Part shown: piece after piece, positions 34,145 through 43,866 of the stretch
Layout of the letters: every line of letters begins with the position of its first letter
Numbering within the stretch: position 1 is the first letter of the stretch
Origin: Halarcobacter sp.
Lineage (GTDB): Bacteria > Campylobacterota > Campylobacteria > Campylobacterales > Arcobacteraceae
Direction: 5' to 3'
Assembly (NCBI GenBank): GCA_030145305.1
Contig: JAQYVX010000003.1
Location: 124,001 to 188,000 of the forward strand
DNA length: 64,000 bases
Notes under the pieces: generated by a model
The model's input: only the letters and a program-made list of their open reading frames with translations
Databases searched by the model: none
Told to the model about the DNA's origin: nothing
Translations under genes and position numbers: made by a program

Positions 34145-34963
34145 TTACTCCTTAATAAGTACACTTAATCCACGTCTTATATTTGATAACGTGTATATAT
34201 CTTCTATTTTAATATATTTTGTTTCTTCAGGTATTTCCAACTGAAGATTATTATGCTTACTATCTTCTTTTACAATATTTAATATATTTAGATGACGATC
34301 ATAAAACACTACTTGAGGAAACCATTGGTTAGCAGGTTTTGATAAAATATTTACGCTTGAAGCTTTTTGTATTTTTACAAAGTATGGTTTTAATGGTTTC
34401 CTAAAATCAACTTTTTCGCCTGTTGTAATTAATACAGCTTGTGAAATTATTGAGTTTGATGTATTAATTGTATACACCCATTTTGTATACCCCTCTTTTC
34501 TGATATCAATAAATTCACAGTTATATGTTGATAACTCTCTTGATAACATAAGAGGGTCAATGGCGGCTTCAGTTCTTAACTTGATTGTCCAAGTTAAAGA
34601 GCTATTTTCATCGTAGACTAGATATTTTGTAAAATAGTGATAATAACCTAATGCTTTTAAAGAATCAGATATTATTTTAAGTGATTTAATAGGGTCATGA
34701 CTTATTTTAAAAGTAATATTTAAATCTTGTGGTTCGTTATACCCCATACCTAACAAACCATTATCTTTTAATCTTTGCATAACATTTATATAATTTAAAG
34801 AGCCATTTTTGTAATAAGCACCTTCATTTGAAAATAGGTGGTCAATTAGACCTTTATTTTGTTTATATTCATCATAGCCTATAATATTAATGATTTTTTC
34901 ATTAAACCCACTTGCATTTAAGGATACAAATAAAATTAAAGAACTTATAAATATTTTAAACAT
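34145..34963 (-). CDS. Periplasmic protein of unknown function
   Basis: A 272-residue protein with a signal peptide (1-18, SLNAS). No domain was recognised. It reads as a mixed alpha/beta protein with LKIISDSLKALGYYHYF and PLMLSRELSTYNCEFIDI; the C-terminal half looks like small beta strands (KIQKASSVNIL, VFYDRHLNILNIV). It is between rlmB and the aminotransferase on the same strand, with gaps of five and four bases, so it is part of that operon. Confidence 0.75.
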   Translation of the reverse strand: MFKIFISSLILFVSLNASGFNEKIINIIGYDEYKQNKGLIDHLFSNEGAYYKNGSLNYINVMQRLKDNGLLGMGYNEPQDLNITFKISHDPIKSLKIISDSLKALGYYHYFTKYLVYDENSSLTWTIKLRTEAAIDPLMLSRELSTYNCEFIDIRKEGYTKWVYTINTSNSIISQAVLITTGEKVDFRKPLKPYFVKIQKASSVNILSKPANQWFPQVVFYDRHLNILNIVKEDSKHNNLQLEIPEETKYIKIEDIYTLSNIRRGLSVLIKE

Positions 34964-34968
34964 GTTTA

Positions 34969-35658
34969 CTATCTTTTCAATGTATACATTAATATTGCAG
35001 CAGCAACTGAAGCATTCAGAGAGTCAAAACTATTTGACATCGCAATTGACACTTTCAAATCAAGTTTTTTTACAACTTTACTTGAAATACCTTCTCCTTC
35101 ATTTCCTATTATTAAAGCTACTTTATCAGTTTGCTCTATTTTTCCATATTTTTTTAAATCTATTCCATCTTGTGTTGCACCAATTAATGCAAATCCTACT
35201 TGCTTTAACTCATTTACAACATCTAAAGTATTTTCTGTTTTACAAAAAGGAAGGTCTAGCATAGCACCTGAACTTGTTCTTACTAGTCCTGATTCTTTTA
35301 GAGTTTTAACTCCTGAAGCAATAACTCCATCAATACCTAATGAATAAGCTGATCGTAAAATAGCTCCAATGTTTCCAACATCTGTTAGTCCGTCAAGAAC
35401 AACTATAAAATTCATATCTTTCATATCTTTAAATGAAGTATATTCGAAAATAGATATTTTTAAAAAGTATCCTTGATGGTTTCCACCTTTTGCCAAAGCT
35501 TGCGCTTTTTGGTTATCAAGTTTGTGTATTTTCTTTCCAAGTTTTAAAAACTTAGAAAATAACTTTTTTTCAATCTCTTTTGAAAAGAATATTTCTTCAA
35601 TTATTTCTGGGTGATTATCTAGTACATAGTGTACTACTTGTTTTCCGTATATTATCAT
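34969..35658 (-). CDS. rlmB: 23S rRNA 2'-O-methyltransferase (TrmH/RlmB family)
   Basis: A 229-residue SPOUT methyltransferase with an N-terminal substrate-binding part (MIIYGKQVVHYVLDNH) and the trefoil-knot domain: motif 1 LDGLTDVGNIGAILRSAY, motif 2 LIIGNEGEGIS, motif 3 SIAMSNSFDSLNASVAAAI. It should methylate G2251 of 23S rRNA; the TrmH family is broad, so the exact target is probable, not certain. It lies upstream of the periplasmic protein gene by five bases. Confidence 0.87.
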   Translation of the reverse strand: MIIYGKQVVHYVLDNHPEIIEEIFFSKEIEKKLFSKFLKLGKKIHKLDNQKAQALAKGGNHQGYFLKISIFEYTSFKDMKDMNFIVVLDGLTDVGNIGAILRSAYSLGIDGVIASGVKTLKESGLVRTSSGAMLDLPFCKTENTLDVVNELKQVGFALIGATQDGIDLKKYGKIEQTDKVALIIGNEGEGISSKVVKKLDLKVSIAMSNSFDSLNASVAAAILMYTLKR

Positions 35659-35732
35659 GGGCTAGATTTTATCTAAATATTATTGATAAACGACTTTTAT
35701 AGAATATTTTATAAGTTTATTTGTAGAGGCTT

Positions 35733-36545
35733 TTAATTTTCTTGTAGTTTTGCGTAGATATCTTTTATTTTTGCACCAGTCATTTTAGCGATTAATTTAG
35801 CTTTTATTTTTGGAGCAATATCTAAAGTTTCAATATCTTCAAGACTTAGTATTTGTCCTTGAAAAATTGTGGGTTCAATTATTATTACCCATTCACCTCT
35901 AATATTTTCTGTTTTTAAATCTTCAAAAAGTTTTGAGGCACTGTTTTTGTAAGTTGTTTGATGAAGTTTAGTAATCTCTTTTGCTAGAAATACAGTTCTA
36001 TTTTCATCAATATTTTTAATCTCTTCAAGTGTTTTTAATAATCTATGTGGTGATTCATAAAGTATTGGTAAAATTGAGCTTTGCATTACTTGATTTAATT
36101 TATCTTTTCTTTCTTTTCCCTTATGGGCTAAGAAACCAAAGAAAGTAAATTCTGTTTGTAAAAATCCACTCATTGCAAAAGCAGTTAAAACAGCGTTTGC
36201 TCCTGGAAGTACATCATATGCTATGTTATTTTCAATACAATATTGAACTAAACTTGCACCTGGATCTGAAACACAAGGCATTCCTGCATCACTTACATAT
36301 ACAATATTTTTTTCAAAATCATCTTTATTTAATGTTTTTAAAACTTGGGTTTCATTATGTGAATGGAAAGATTTAAATTCAGTACAAGTAAAAGTTAAAT
36401 TTTCTCTTTGGGATAAAAGTTGAAGAAGTTTTTTTGTGACTCTAGTGTCTTCACAAAATATTAGTTCCGCATCCAATAAGGCATTGATAGCACGTTTAGA
36501 GGTATCCTCTAAATTTCCTATTGGAGTTGGGACTAATGTTAACAT
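35733..36545 (-). CDS. rsmI: 16S rRNA cytidine-1402 2'-O-methyltransferase
   Basis: A 270-residue tetrapyrrole-methylase-fold enzyme. It shows LTLVPTPIGNLEDTSKRAI, IFCEDTRVTKKLL, the SAM loop YVSDAGMPCVSDPGA and LPGANAVLTAFAMSGF, all RsmI marks. It modifies the ribosomal decoding centre together with RsmH. It lies 16 bases after rpmE on the same strand. Confidence 0.93.
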   Translation of the reverse strand: MLTLVPTPIGNLEDTSKRAINALLDAELIFCEDTRVTKKLLQLLSQRENLTFTCTEFKSFHSHNETQVLKTLNKDDFEKNIVYVSDAGMPCVSDPGASLVQYCIENNIAYDVLPGANAVLTAFAMSGFLQTEFTFFGFLAHKGKERKDKLNQVMQSSILPILYESPHRLLKTLEEIKNIDENRTVFLAKEITKLHQTTYKNSASKLFEDLKTENIRGEWVIIIEPTIFQGQILSLEDIETLDIAPKIKAKLIAKMTGAKIKDIYAKLQEN

Positions 36546-36561
36546 AGACTAAATAATAAGA

Positions 36562-36792
36562 TTATTTAGCGTATTTAGCTTTGAATTTCTCAACTCTACC
36601 AGCAGCATCAACAATTTTGTGCTCTCCAGTAAAGAAAGGGTGACAAGCATTACAAATATCGATTCTCATTGTTTCAACATTTGATTTAGTTTCAAAAGTA
36701 TTTCCACAAGCACAAGATACTGTACAAGCTTTGAAATCTGGGTGTATTTCTTTTCTCACTTCATTTTCCTTAAAATAATTAATGTCTAACAA
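36562..36792 (-). CDS. rpmE: 50S ribosomal protein L31
   Basis: A 76-residue L31 of the zinc-binding (C+) kind, with Cys in CTVSCACGN and [10 protein letters not shown]. The N-terminus here ([19 protein letters not shown]) is about 12 residues longer than usual, where MRKEIHPDF is common. The codon at the start of VRKEIHPDF is GTG-like (valine), so a shorter GTG start is also possible: TAAGGAAA lies upstream of it. Confidence 0.9.
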   Translation of the reverse strand: MLDINYFKENEVRKEIHPDFKACTVSCACGNTFETKSNVETMRIDICNACHPFFTGEHKIVDAAGRVEKFKAKYAK

Positions 36793-36843
36793 AAGGTCGA
36801 GTCTTTGTCGCCCTTTATTAAACTCTTTAAAAATGGAGAACGA

Positions 36844-37719
36844 TTATATCTTAAAATACTTAATAATATCTGAATTTAAGTTTTCTATAATATTAGAAGT
36901 TTTATTTTTAAACTGTCCTTTATTGAAAGTATTTTGTCTTTTTGCTAGTTTTGCAGTATTTAGAGCAATTTTTTCTTCCAATTGTATTTTGTCAATTTTC
37001 CCATCTAAATACTCTAATGTTTCAATAATTCCAATTGAAGTCATACAATTTGGTGCTCTTCTATATTTTTTCTCTAAAAATAGAACTTCTTCGATTATTC
37101 CTTCTTTAATCATCAAAGAAGTTCTTAGTTTTATTCTTTTCCTAAGCTCATCTTTTTCCCACAATATTTCAAATATTTCTAAATTTTTAGCTATAGGTTC
37201 TTTAGGATTTAATTCAAAATATTTTGAAGGAGAATATCCACTTTGTTTATAAATAGCATAAGCTTTTTCTATTCGGTATTTATCATTTGAAGCAATTTTA
37301 CTCATATATTCTTTATCAAGAGAGTATAAAAAATCATAACTTTCTTTAAGTGACATATCAAGTTTTATATTTTCTTTTATTCCCGTTGACAAGCCTTCAA
37401 CCAAAGCTTTTAAGTAAAAACCTGTGCCTCCTACAATAATTAGATTCTTATTATTGTTTTTAGCATATTCTTTTGCTCTTTTGTAACAATCGAAAAACTG
37501 TATTACATCAAATTTTTCATTTGGATAAATTTCATTTATTCCAAAGTGAATAATATCTCCACGCTCTTCTTTTGTAGGTTTTGCAGAAGCTATATCTATT
37601 TCTTTGTAAACTGATAATGAATCAAGTGACAATATTATAGAGTTAGTTTTACTTGCAATATCTAATGATAAAGCTGTTTTCCCTGAGGCTGTTTGTCCAA
37701 TAATTGCTATTTCTTTCAT
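36844..37719 (-). CDS. miaA: tRNA dimethylallyltransferase
   Basis: A 291-residue enzyme that prenylates A37 of tRNAs reading UNN codons. The P-loop is IIGQTASGKTAL (about 5-16), followed by SLDSLSVYKEIDIASAKPT, the substrate region IIVGGTGFYLKALVEG and the C-terminal CMTSIGIIETLEYLDG. It is somewhat shorter than E. coli MiaA but has all core motifs. It is divergent from the prenyltransferase gene. Confidence 0.94.
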   Translation of the reverse strand: MKEIAIIGQTASGKTALSLDIASKTNSIILSLDSLSVYKEIDIASAKPTKEERGDIIHFGINEIYPNEKFDVIQFFDCYKRAKEYAKNNNKNLIIVGGTGFYLKALVEGLSTGIKENIKLDMSLKESYDFLYSLDKEYMSKIASNDKYRIEKAYAIYKQSGYSPSKYFELNPKEPIAKNLEIFEILWEKDELRKRIKLRTSLMIKEGIIEEVLFLEKKYRRAPNCMTSIGIIETLEYLDGKIDKIQLEEKIALNTAKLAKRQNTFNKGQFKNKTSNIIENLNSDIIKYFKI

Positions 37720-37772
37720 AATCTGATTATATCAAAAGAAGAGTAAATTTATATTTTGATATACTTTCGCCC

Positions 37773-38642
37773 ATGAATAAATTACCAAAACTTTTAAACG
37801 ATTTTAACGAACTTGTGATGTTTAAACATTCAATATTTTCTTTACCATTTATTTTTATAGCAATGATTGTCTCGTCCGTTCAACTAAATGCTAGTCCTTG
37901 GTTTGGTTTCAAACTTTTGATTTTTGGAATACTAGCGGCAATTAGTGCAAGAAATTTTGCAATGGGATTTAATAGGTATATGGATAGAGATATAGATGCT
38001 TTAAATCCAAGAACTGTAAATAGACCAAATGTAGATGGCCGAATCTCAGCTAATCAAATGCTTATGTTTATCTTTGCTAATGCCTTAGTGTTTGTAGCTG
38101 TGGCATATTTTATAAATGATTTAGCCTTTTATTTATCTATTCCTATTCTTTTAATTATAGGCTCTTATTCTTATTTTAAAAGATTTTCATATTTAGCACA
38201 TATTATTTTAGGAGTTTCTTTAGCCCTAGCACCAATTGCAGGTGTTGTAGCTGTAAGTGAAACTATTCCTTTATGGTCAATATTACTTAGTATTGGTGTT
38301 ATGTTTTGGGTTGCAGGTTTTGATTTATTATACTCATTGCAAGATATAGAAGTTGATAAAGAATTAGGGCTTCATTCAATCCCTAGTAAATTTGGTGCAA
38401 AAAAGACTATGATTATTTCAAAAGTTTTTCACTCTTTTACAGTTTTATTTTGGTTACTTTTTGCAATAAGTTCAAATGGTGGGGTTTTTACTTACATGGC
38501 TGTTTTTGTTGCTGCAATAATGCTAAGTTATGAGCATATATTAGTAAATAGAGATTTTACAAAAATTGATAAGGCTTTTTTTACTGTAAATGGATATTTG
38601 GGAATTATTTTCTTTTTCTTTATTTTGATAGATGCTTTTTAA
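37773..38642 (+). CDS. mqnP: UbiA-family prenyltransferase, probably MqnP
   Basis: A 289-residue membrane protein with eight or nine helices. The two Asp-rich Mg-diphosphate motifs are NRYMDRDIDALNPRT (first) and DLLYSLQDIEVDKE (second). The family attaches a polyprenyl chain to an aromatic acid. Because Campylobacterota make menaquinone by the futalosine route, the role of prenylating dihydroxynaphthoate precursor (MqnP) is more likely than UbiA of ubiquinone synthesis; this is inference from phylum. Hairpin 38636-38678 ends it. Confidence 0.85.
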   Translation: MNKLPKLLNDFNELVMFKHSIFSLPFIFIAMIVSSVQLNASPWFGFKLLIFGILAAISARNFAMGFNRYMDRDIDALNPRTVNRPNVDGRISANQMLMFIFANALVFVAVAYFINDLAFYLSIPILLIIGSYSYFKRFSYLAHIILGVSLALAPIAGVVAVSETIPLWSILLSIGVMFWVAGFDLLYSLQDIEVDKELGLHSIPSKFGAKKTMIISKVFHSFTVLFWLLFAISSNGGVFTYMAVFVAAIMLSYEHILVNRDFTKIDKAFFTVNGYLGIIFFFFILIDAF

Positions 38643-38678
38643 GAGAAGAATAACTAGAAGTTAAATATCTCTTAAAAA
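38636..38678. terminator. Terminator between mqnP and the lipoprotein gene
   Basis: TTTTTAAGAGA (38636-38646) pairs over 11 bp with TCTCTTAAAAA (38668-38678); a T-rich stretch follows. The left arm overlaps the mqnP stop codon. Confidence 0.6.
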
Positions 38679-38687
38679 CATATCTTT

Positions 38688-39287
38688 TTATTTATTTTCT
38701 AGTTCTTTGATAATCTCTTCTTTTGCTCTATTTGATAAAAACTCTGTATAAAGAGTTTTATTAACTTTAAAAAGTAACTTACTTTTATTTTGTATTTCCA
38801 TAGCTACAAGCTGGGAATCAACTGCAATTTGAACAAAAAATTTATTTTCATCACTTAACCAATGATTAGTTGCTTTTGAATAAGTCAAAGATTTTAAGGC
38901 AATATGCTCAGCACTCTTTTTAAGATCTTTATCATAAATATTTGGGTTATCTAATTTTTCTAAATAATTTTTATACAAAGTTAGAGTTTTTAAATATATC
39001 TTTTTTGTAAGATTTTGACTAGCACTAATAAGTGCTTTTTGTTTATGAAAAATGAACTCTTTTTCACTTAAATTACTTTTTTCTTTTCTTGTAATACTTA
39101 ATCCAATTGCAGAAATATGATTTTTAACTTCCCTCTTCTCTAGCCATATTGGGGCATTAGAAGGAATCTCTATTTCCTTTTTTTCGCCAAATTCTTTTTC
39201 TTCAGAAAAAGGATTTAATGATTGAAAAGAAAAACAAGCACTAAAAAATATAGTTATTATAATCGATAAAAAAAGAGTTTTTTTCAT
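38688..39287 (-). CDS. LPP20-like lipoprotein
   Basis: A 199-residue lipoprotein: lipobox FFSAC places the lipidated Cys at residue 18. The motif APIWLEKREVKNHISAIGLS resembles the start of the LPP20 family of Helicobacter and Campylobacter (P-x-W, then GxA/G-hS). The rest is helical and Lys-rich, with a strand FFVQIAVDSQLVAM near the end. Function is unknown beyond outer-envelope location. It follows purT by 17 bases and ends the coaE > dapF > bax-like > purT operon. Confidence 0.72.
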   Translation of the reverse strand: MKKTLFLSIIITIFFSACFSFQSLNPFSEEKEFGEKKEIEIPSNAPIWLEKREVKNHISAIGLSITRKEKSNLSEKEFIFHKQKALISASQNLTKKIYLKTLTLYKNYLEKLDNPNIYDKDLKKSAEHIALKSLTYSKATNHWLSDENKFFVQIAVDSQLVAMEIQNKSKLLFKVNKTLYTEFLSNRAKEEIIKELENK

Positions 39288-39304
39288 TTTTTTACAGTCC
39301 TATT

Positions 39305-40474
39305 TTAGCAATCGCTAAATTTTTTGATAATTTCTTTTGCATTTTCTAAAGCAACTTCACTAGAATCTTTATCAAAACTTAGGGCAACTGCCATTCTTCT
39401 TCCAATGTGTGATTGGGGTTTTCCAAATATTCTTAGATATGAGTTCTTAGTAAAAGCACTTTTTTTGATTTTGATTTTTGGATTAAAAGTATCATTTTTT
39501 GCTTTATAAGCCGCACTAGCTCCACAACCATAATCAATATAATCTAAAGGTAAGCCTAAAACAGCTCTTACGTGAAGTGCAAATTCACTTTGAGATTGAG
39601 TAATCATAGTAACCATTCCTGTATCATGTGGTCTTGGACTTACTTCTGAAAAATATACTTCATCTCCTTGTACAAACATTTCTACTCCAAAAATACCACG
39701 ACCACCTAAACCATCAGTTACAGTTTTGGCAATTTTTTGAGCTTTTTTCTTTGCACTTTCACTCATTTGCATTGGTTGCCATGAAAATATATAATCTCCA
39801 TCTTGTTGAATATGTCCAATTGGTTCACAAAATACAGTTTGATTTTCATTTCTTACAGTCAATAAAGTTATTTCATAATCAAATTTAATAAAAGCTTCTA
39901 CAATTAACTCACTAGCATCACCTCTAGCTTCTTTTGCAATTTCCCATGAAGTAGCTAAATCATTTTCTGATTTAGCAATACTCTGTCCATGTCCTGATGA
40001 ACTCATTACTGGTTTTATAACACAAGGAAAGCCAATATTAAAAGCAGCTTTTTGAAGTTCTTTAAAAGTAGAAACAAATTTATAAGCTCCTGTTTTTACT
40101 ATTAGTTCTTCTGCTGCAAATTGTCTAATATTTTTTCTATTCATTGTTTTATTAACAGCATCGGCATTTGGAATTACATGAAAACCCTCTTTCTCAGCTT
40201 CAAACAAAGCTTCAATATTTATAGCTTCAACTTCAGGTAAAATGTATGTTGGTTTTTCTCTTCTTATTACATCTAAAATTTCATTTTTATTTTTCATATT
40301 TATAGTGTATGATTTATTTGCAACTAATTGTGCTGGAGCATTGCTATAACTATCAACTGCAATTGTCTCAATTCCAAGTCTTTGTGCTTCAATAATAACT
40401 TCTTTCCCAAGTTCTCCACTTCCTAGAAGCATAATTTTTTTTGAGTTAGATTTTAATGGGGCTGTGAATTTCAT
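39305..40474 (-). CDS. purT: Formate-dependent GAR transformylase
   Basis: A 389-residue ATP-grasp enzyme that forms formyl-glycinamide ribonucleotide from formate, ATP and GAR. It has [20 protein letters not shown] at the N-terminus, [11 protein letters not shown], the ATP-grasp [14 protein letters not shown] and metal site [12 protein letters not shown]...[15 protein letters not shown]. The usual two extra C-terminal features of PurT are present. It overlaps the bax-like gene by four bases. Confidence 0.95.
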   Translation of the reverse strand: MKFTAPLKSNSKKIMLLGSGELGKEVIIEAQRLGIETIAVDSYSNAPAQLVANKSYTINMKNKNEILDVIRREKPTYILPEVEAINIEALFEAEKEGFHVIPNADAVNKTMNRKNIRQFAAEELIVKTGAYKFVSTFKELQKAAFNIGFPCVIKPVMSSSGHGQSIAKSENDLATSWEIAKEARGDASELIVEAFIKFDYEITLLTVRNENQTVFCEPIGHIQQDGDYIFSWQPMQMSESAKKKAQKIAKTVTDGLGGRGIFGVEMFVQGDEVYFSEVSPRPHDTGMVTMITQSQSEFALHVRAVLGLPLDYIDYGCGASAAYKAKNDTFNPKIKIKKSAFTKNSYLRIFGKPQSHIGRRMAVALSFDKDSSEVALENAKEIIKKFSDC

Positions 40475-41217
40475 TTTTTTCCTTGTTCTTTTTTTATTTT
40501 ATCTTGAAAACTTATGTCATAGTTTACAAGCTTGTTTTTTCTAATAATAGATTTTAATATTTTTATATAATCATGACCAATGCCTGAATATTTTGTCATA
40601 GTTGAACTTAGAACCATTCCATTTATAAGTTTATTTGCTTGTCTCATTTTTTTTCTTTTTAATCTAAACTCATAATAAGCACCAGTTCTGTTTAAATTTA
40701 GCATATAAGCAGAAATAGAATCTTGTAAGGAAGAAAAGACTCTAATAAAATGTTTTTTATCTGCAGCTCTACGTAAGGGCTTCATCCCTATTTTCTTATT
40801 ATAAGTCCAATGGCCAAAAATATTATTTGCTTCTTTAAAAAATCTACTTTTACCCCAACCACTTTCAGTTGCAGCTTGAGCTAAAGCTAAAGAAGTAGGA
40901 ATAATATCTATTCTTTCTAAGTATTGTGGGTAGTTGTAAATTTTTTTTATTTTATATTTTTTTTGTAATACTAAGAGTTTTTTATATTCACTAGACTTTG
41001 AATCAAGATTTTTATTTTTGTTTAAAGATTCTATAAAAGCTCTCTCCTTTAGAATTTTTTTATTTTCTAATTCTATTCTTTTACTAAAAAAATCGAAGAA
41101 ATACTTTTTTTGTTTGGAAATATTTAGTTTATAGTAATCTTTGGAAAAGGCTGTTTGGGCATTTGATACAAGGACAAGAGAAGAGATTAACAAGAGTATT
41201 TTGAGTAAGTTTTTCAT
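40471..41217 (-). CDS. Bax-like glucosaminidase-domain protein
   Basis: A 248-residue exported protein (signal peptide 1-20, LVSNAQ). The C-terminal ~150 residues resemble the Bax/FlgJ-type endo-beta-N-acetylglucosaminidase domain: [20 protein letters not shown] with the catalytic Glu, NNIFGHWTY, and [12 protein letters not shown]. It should cut peptidoglycan glycan strands. It overlaps purT by four bases and follows dapF by three. Confidence 0.85.
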   Translation of the reverse strand: MKNLLKILLLISSLVLVSNAQTAFSKDYYKLNISKQKKYFFDFFSKRIELENKKILKERAFIESLNKNKNLDSKSSEYKKLLVLQKKYKIKKIYNYPQYLERIDIIPTSLALAQAATESGWGKSRFFKEANNIFGHWTYNKKIGMKPLRRAADKKHFIRVFSSLQDSISAYMLNLNRTGAYYEFRLKRKKMRQANKLINGMVLSSTMTKYSGIGHDYIKILKSIIRKNKLVNYDISFQDKIKKEQGKK

Positions 41218-41220
41218 ATC

Positions 41221-41988
41221 TTACTCAAATACAGCAGCAAAAACTTTTTTCACCGCACCTTTAAAATATATCTTTTCATCAATTTTTGAAATTGTTAGCT
41301 CTTCATTACTTTTAGGATAAACAAAAGTTTTATTTTCAATTAATCCTAGCTCTAGTGTTCTTAAAAAACAAGCAACCATTCCTGTTCCACAAGCTAATGT
41401 TTCACCTTCAACGCCTCTTTCGTATGTTCTTACTTTTAGTACTTTTGAATCTTTATTATTTTCAATTTTTACAAAGTTAACATTTGCATTGTATCTATAC
41501 CTCATTTTTGCACATAAGTCATGATCGTATTTTTCTAAATCATCTACAATACTTACTAAATGAGGAACACCTGTATCTATTAGATACCAAGTTAAGCCTT
41601 CTTGCTCAAACTCTTCTTTTATAACTATTGGTTTAGTCATTTGAGTTTCTACTATGTTTCCATTTCCTTCATTTCCAAAGACTTGTGATTCTATTAATCC
41701 AGCTTTTGTTAAAAATGTCATTTTAGAAGGAGCTAAATTATTATTATAGGCATAATGTGCAACGGCTCTAGTGGCATTTCCACACATAGAAGCCTCACTT
41801 CCATCGCTATTATAAAATTGCCATTTAAAATTAGCCTCTTTGCAAGGTAATAAAGCTACAAAGCCATCTGCTCCTATTCCTTCTGTTCTATTGCATAATT
41901 TTATTGCCAGAGATGTAAAATCTTTTTCAACAAAAGAATGAAAAATCACAAAATCATTTCCACTTGCAGAATATTTAGTATAAGTCAT
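41221..41988 (-). CDS. dapF: Diaminopimelate epimerase
   Basis: A 255-residue two-domain epimerase that makes meso-diaminopimelate for lysine and peptidoglycan. Both catalytic Cys are present: EASMCGNATRAVA in the first domain and LACGTGMVA in the second. YSASGNDFVIF at the N-terminus and VRTYERGVEGETL are typical. The enzyme is slightly shorter than the E. coli form. It overlaps coaE by four bases. Confidence 0.95.
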   Translation of the reverse strand: MTYTKYSASGNDFVIFHSFVEKDFTSLAIKLCNRTEGIGADGFVALLPCKEANFKWQFYNSDGSEASMCGNATRAVAHYAYNNNLAPSKMTFLTKAGLIESQVFGNEGNGNIVETQMTKPIVIKEEFEQEGLTWYLIDTGVPHLVSIVDDLEKYDHDLCAKMRYRYNANVNFVKIENNKDSKVLKVRTYERGVEGETLACGTGMVACFLRTLELGLIENKTFVYPKSNEELTISKIDEKIYFKGAVKKVFAAVFE

Positions 41989-42575
41989 AAAATTTCCTTA
42001 ATAGTTTTCTCTACTTCATTTTGCAAATTTTGTAAGCTTGAAGAGTTATCAATCACAAAATCGGCCAAATCTTTCTTTTCTTCAATATCCATTTGGTTTG
42101 ACATTTTTAGTTTAGCTTCCTCTTCATTTATCCCATCTCTTTGCATTAATCTTTGTATTTGAATATCTTTTGGAATATAAATAACTAAAGATTTTGGAAT
42201 AGGATAATGCATTTTCTCAAAAAATAGTGGAATATCTATGAAATAGGTTTTTTCTTGCTTTTCAAATACTTTTGCTTCTTTATATATTTCATCTTTTATT
42301 AAAGGATGAATAAAAGCTTCTAGTTTTAATTTCTCTTTTTCATCTGAGAAGATTATTTTTGCTAGTCTTTTTCTTAGAACTTTTCCATTCTCCACAAAAT
42401 CTTGTCCAAACATTAATGCAATTTGGGCACTATGTTTATCAAGTAATTTATGAGCAATAGCATCTGCGTCAATTATCGAAAAACCATGAAGTTTTAATAA
42501 ATTACTAACTGTACTTTTACCTGTTGCAATTCCGCCTGTTAAAGCTATCGCGTGTTTAAATAAATTATTAGTCAT
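41985..42575 (-). CDS. coaE: Dephospho-CoA kinase
   Basis: A 196-residue kinase of the last step in coenzyme A synthesis. The P-loop is ALTGGIATGKSTV; other marks are IIDADAIAHKLL, FIHPLI and DIPLFFE. It is the first gene of the minus-strand operon coaE > dapF > bax-like > purT > lipoprotein and is divergent from purM. Confidence 0.94.
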   Translation of the reverse strand: MTNNLFKHAIALTGGIATGKSTVSNLLKLHGFSIIDADAIAHKLLDKHSAQIALMFGQDFVENGKVLRKRLAKIIFSDEKEKLKLEAFIHPLIKDEIYKEAKVFEKQEKTYFIDIPLFFEKMHYPIPKSLVIYIPKDIQIQRLMQRDGINEEEAKLKMSNQMDIEEKKDLADFVIDNSSSLQNLQNEVEKTIKEIL

Positions 42576-42820
42576 GAAAAATTTTACTATAATAATAATT
42601 TATTTATGATTATTGAAGAGCTTTTGTACTATATCAACAAAATATTTACAAAAGAATGCCAGTTTTAACTTCAGTTTTCTCAGCTATTTTAAACTCTCTT
42701 TGCTTTTATGTAAGACCTTATATTTTATTAAGTTTTGGATATAATACCAAGAAATTTAAAGTAGAGCTTTTAATACGGGTACTTTAGTAATAAAAAGTTT
42801 AATAATAAAAAAGGAAATAA
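42576..42820. other. Divergent coaE-purM intergenic region
   Basis: These 245 AT-rich bases contain the promoters for coaE and purM. AAAAAAGGAA precedes the purM ATG. No riboswitch-like structure or small gene with a convincing ribosome binding site was recognised. Confidence 0.5.
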
Positions 42821-43816
42821 ATGGCAACAGTTAGTTACAAAGATGCTGGTGTAGATATTGATGCAGGAAACCAATTTGTAGAGAATATTAAACCTTATGT
42901 AAAATCAACAAAGATTCCAGGTGTTTTAGGTGGAATTGGTTCATTTGCTGGGGCTTTTGAGCTTCCAAAAGGGTATAAAGAGCCAGTTATTTTATCAGGA
43001 ACTGATGGTGTTGGAACAAAATTAAAATTAGCAATTGATGCTAAAAAATTTGATACTGTTGGGATTGATTTAGTTGCTATGTGTACAAATGATTTATTAT
43101 GTAACTTTGGAGAACCTTTATTCTTCTTAGATTATTACGCAACTGCAAAGCTTGAAGTTGATGAAGCTACTGATGTTATAAAAGGTATTGCCGAAGGTTG
43201 TATTAGAAGCGAATGCGCGCTTGTTGGTGGTGAAACTGCTGAAATGCCAGGTATGTACAAAGAGGGTGATTTTGATTTAGCAGGTTTTTGTGTTGGAATT
43301 GCAGAAAAATCAGAGCTTAATAGAATTGAAAGAATAGAAGAGGGTGATATTTTATTAGCACTTCCAAGTTCAGGAGTTCATTCAAATGGTTTTTCACTTG
43401 TAAGAAAACTTCTTTTAGATAAATTAGGAATGACATTAGAAGATGATTTTGACGGGAAAAAACTAAGTGATGTTTTATTAGAACCTACAAGAATCTATGT
43501 AAAAGAATTCAAAGAAAATAAAGAAAATATAAATGCTTTAGCCCATATTACAGGTGGGGGAATTACAGAAAACTTACCAAGAGTTTTACCTGATAATTTT
43601 AAAGCAATTGTAAAAAGAGATGCTATAAAAGTATTACCAATTTTTGAATTTATGGGACAATTTGTAGAATTAGAAGAAATGTACCGAACCTTTAATATGG
43701 GTGTTGGTATGGTTTTAGTAGTAAATCCAAAAAATGTAGACGCTGTATTAGCTAATACTGATGCTTATGTTATTGGAGAAATTGCTAGTGGCGAAAAAGG
43801 TGTAGAGTTTATATAA
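42821..43816 (+). CDS. purM: Phosphoribosylformylglycinamidine cyclo-ligase (AIR synthetase)
   Basis: A 331-residue ATP-dependent enzyme of purine synthesis that closes the imidazole ring. It has VSYKDAGVDIDAGNQFVENI at the start, LSGTDGVGTKLKLA, CALVGGETAEMPGMY and ITGGGITENLPRVLP. It stands alone on the plus strand and is ended by a terminator shared with the convergent GAPDH-like gene. Confidence 0.96.
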   Translation: MATVSYKDAGVDIDAGNQFVENIKPYVKSTKIPGVLGGIGSFAGAFELPKGYKEPVILSGTDGVGTKLKLAIDAKKFDTVGIDLVAMCTNDLLCNFGEPLFFLDYYATAKLEVDEATDVIKGIAEGCIRSECALVGGETAEMPGMYKEGDFDLAGFCVGIAEKSELNRIERIEEGDILLALPSSGVHSNGFSLVRKLLLDKLGMTLEDDFDGKKLSDVLLEPTRIYVKEFKENKENINALAHITGGGITENLPRVLPDNFKAIVKRDAIKVLPIFEFMGQFVELEEMYRTFNMGVGMVLVVNPKNVDAVLANTDAYVIGEIASGEKGVEFI

Positions 43817-43832
43817 TATCTTTTAGCTAAAT

Positions 43833-43866
43833 AAAAAGGCTAGGTTTATTAACTTAGCCTTTTTTT
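43833..43866. terminator. Bidirectional terminator between purM and the GAPDH-like gene
   Basis: The left arm AAAAAGGCTAGGTT and right arm AACTTAGCCTTTTT form a 14-bp stem with one G-T pair, with flanking A and T runs. Confidence 0.85.

Noticed and set aside
42607-42669. 20-codon open frame upstream of purM
   Set aside because: No ribosome binding site and no feature beyond chance in AT-rich sequence.
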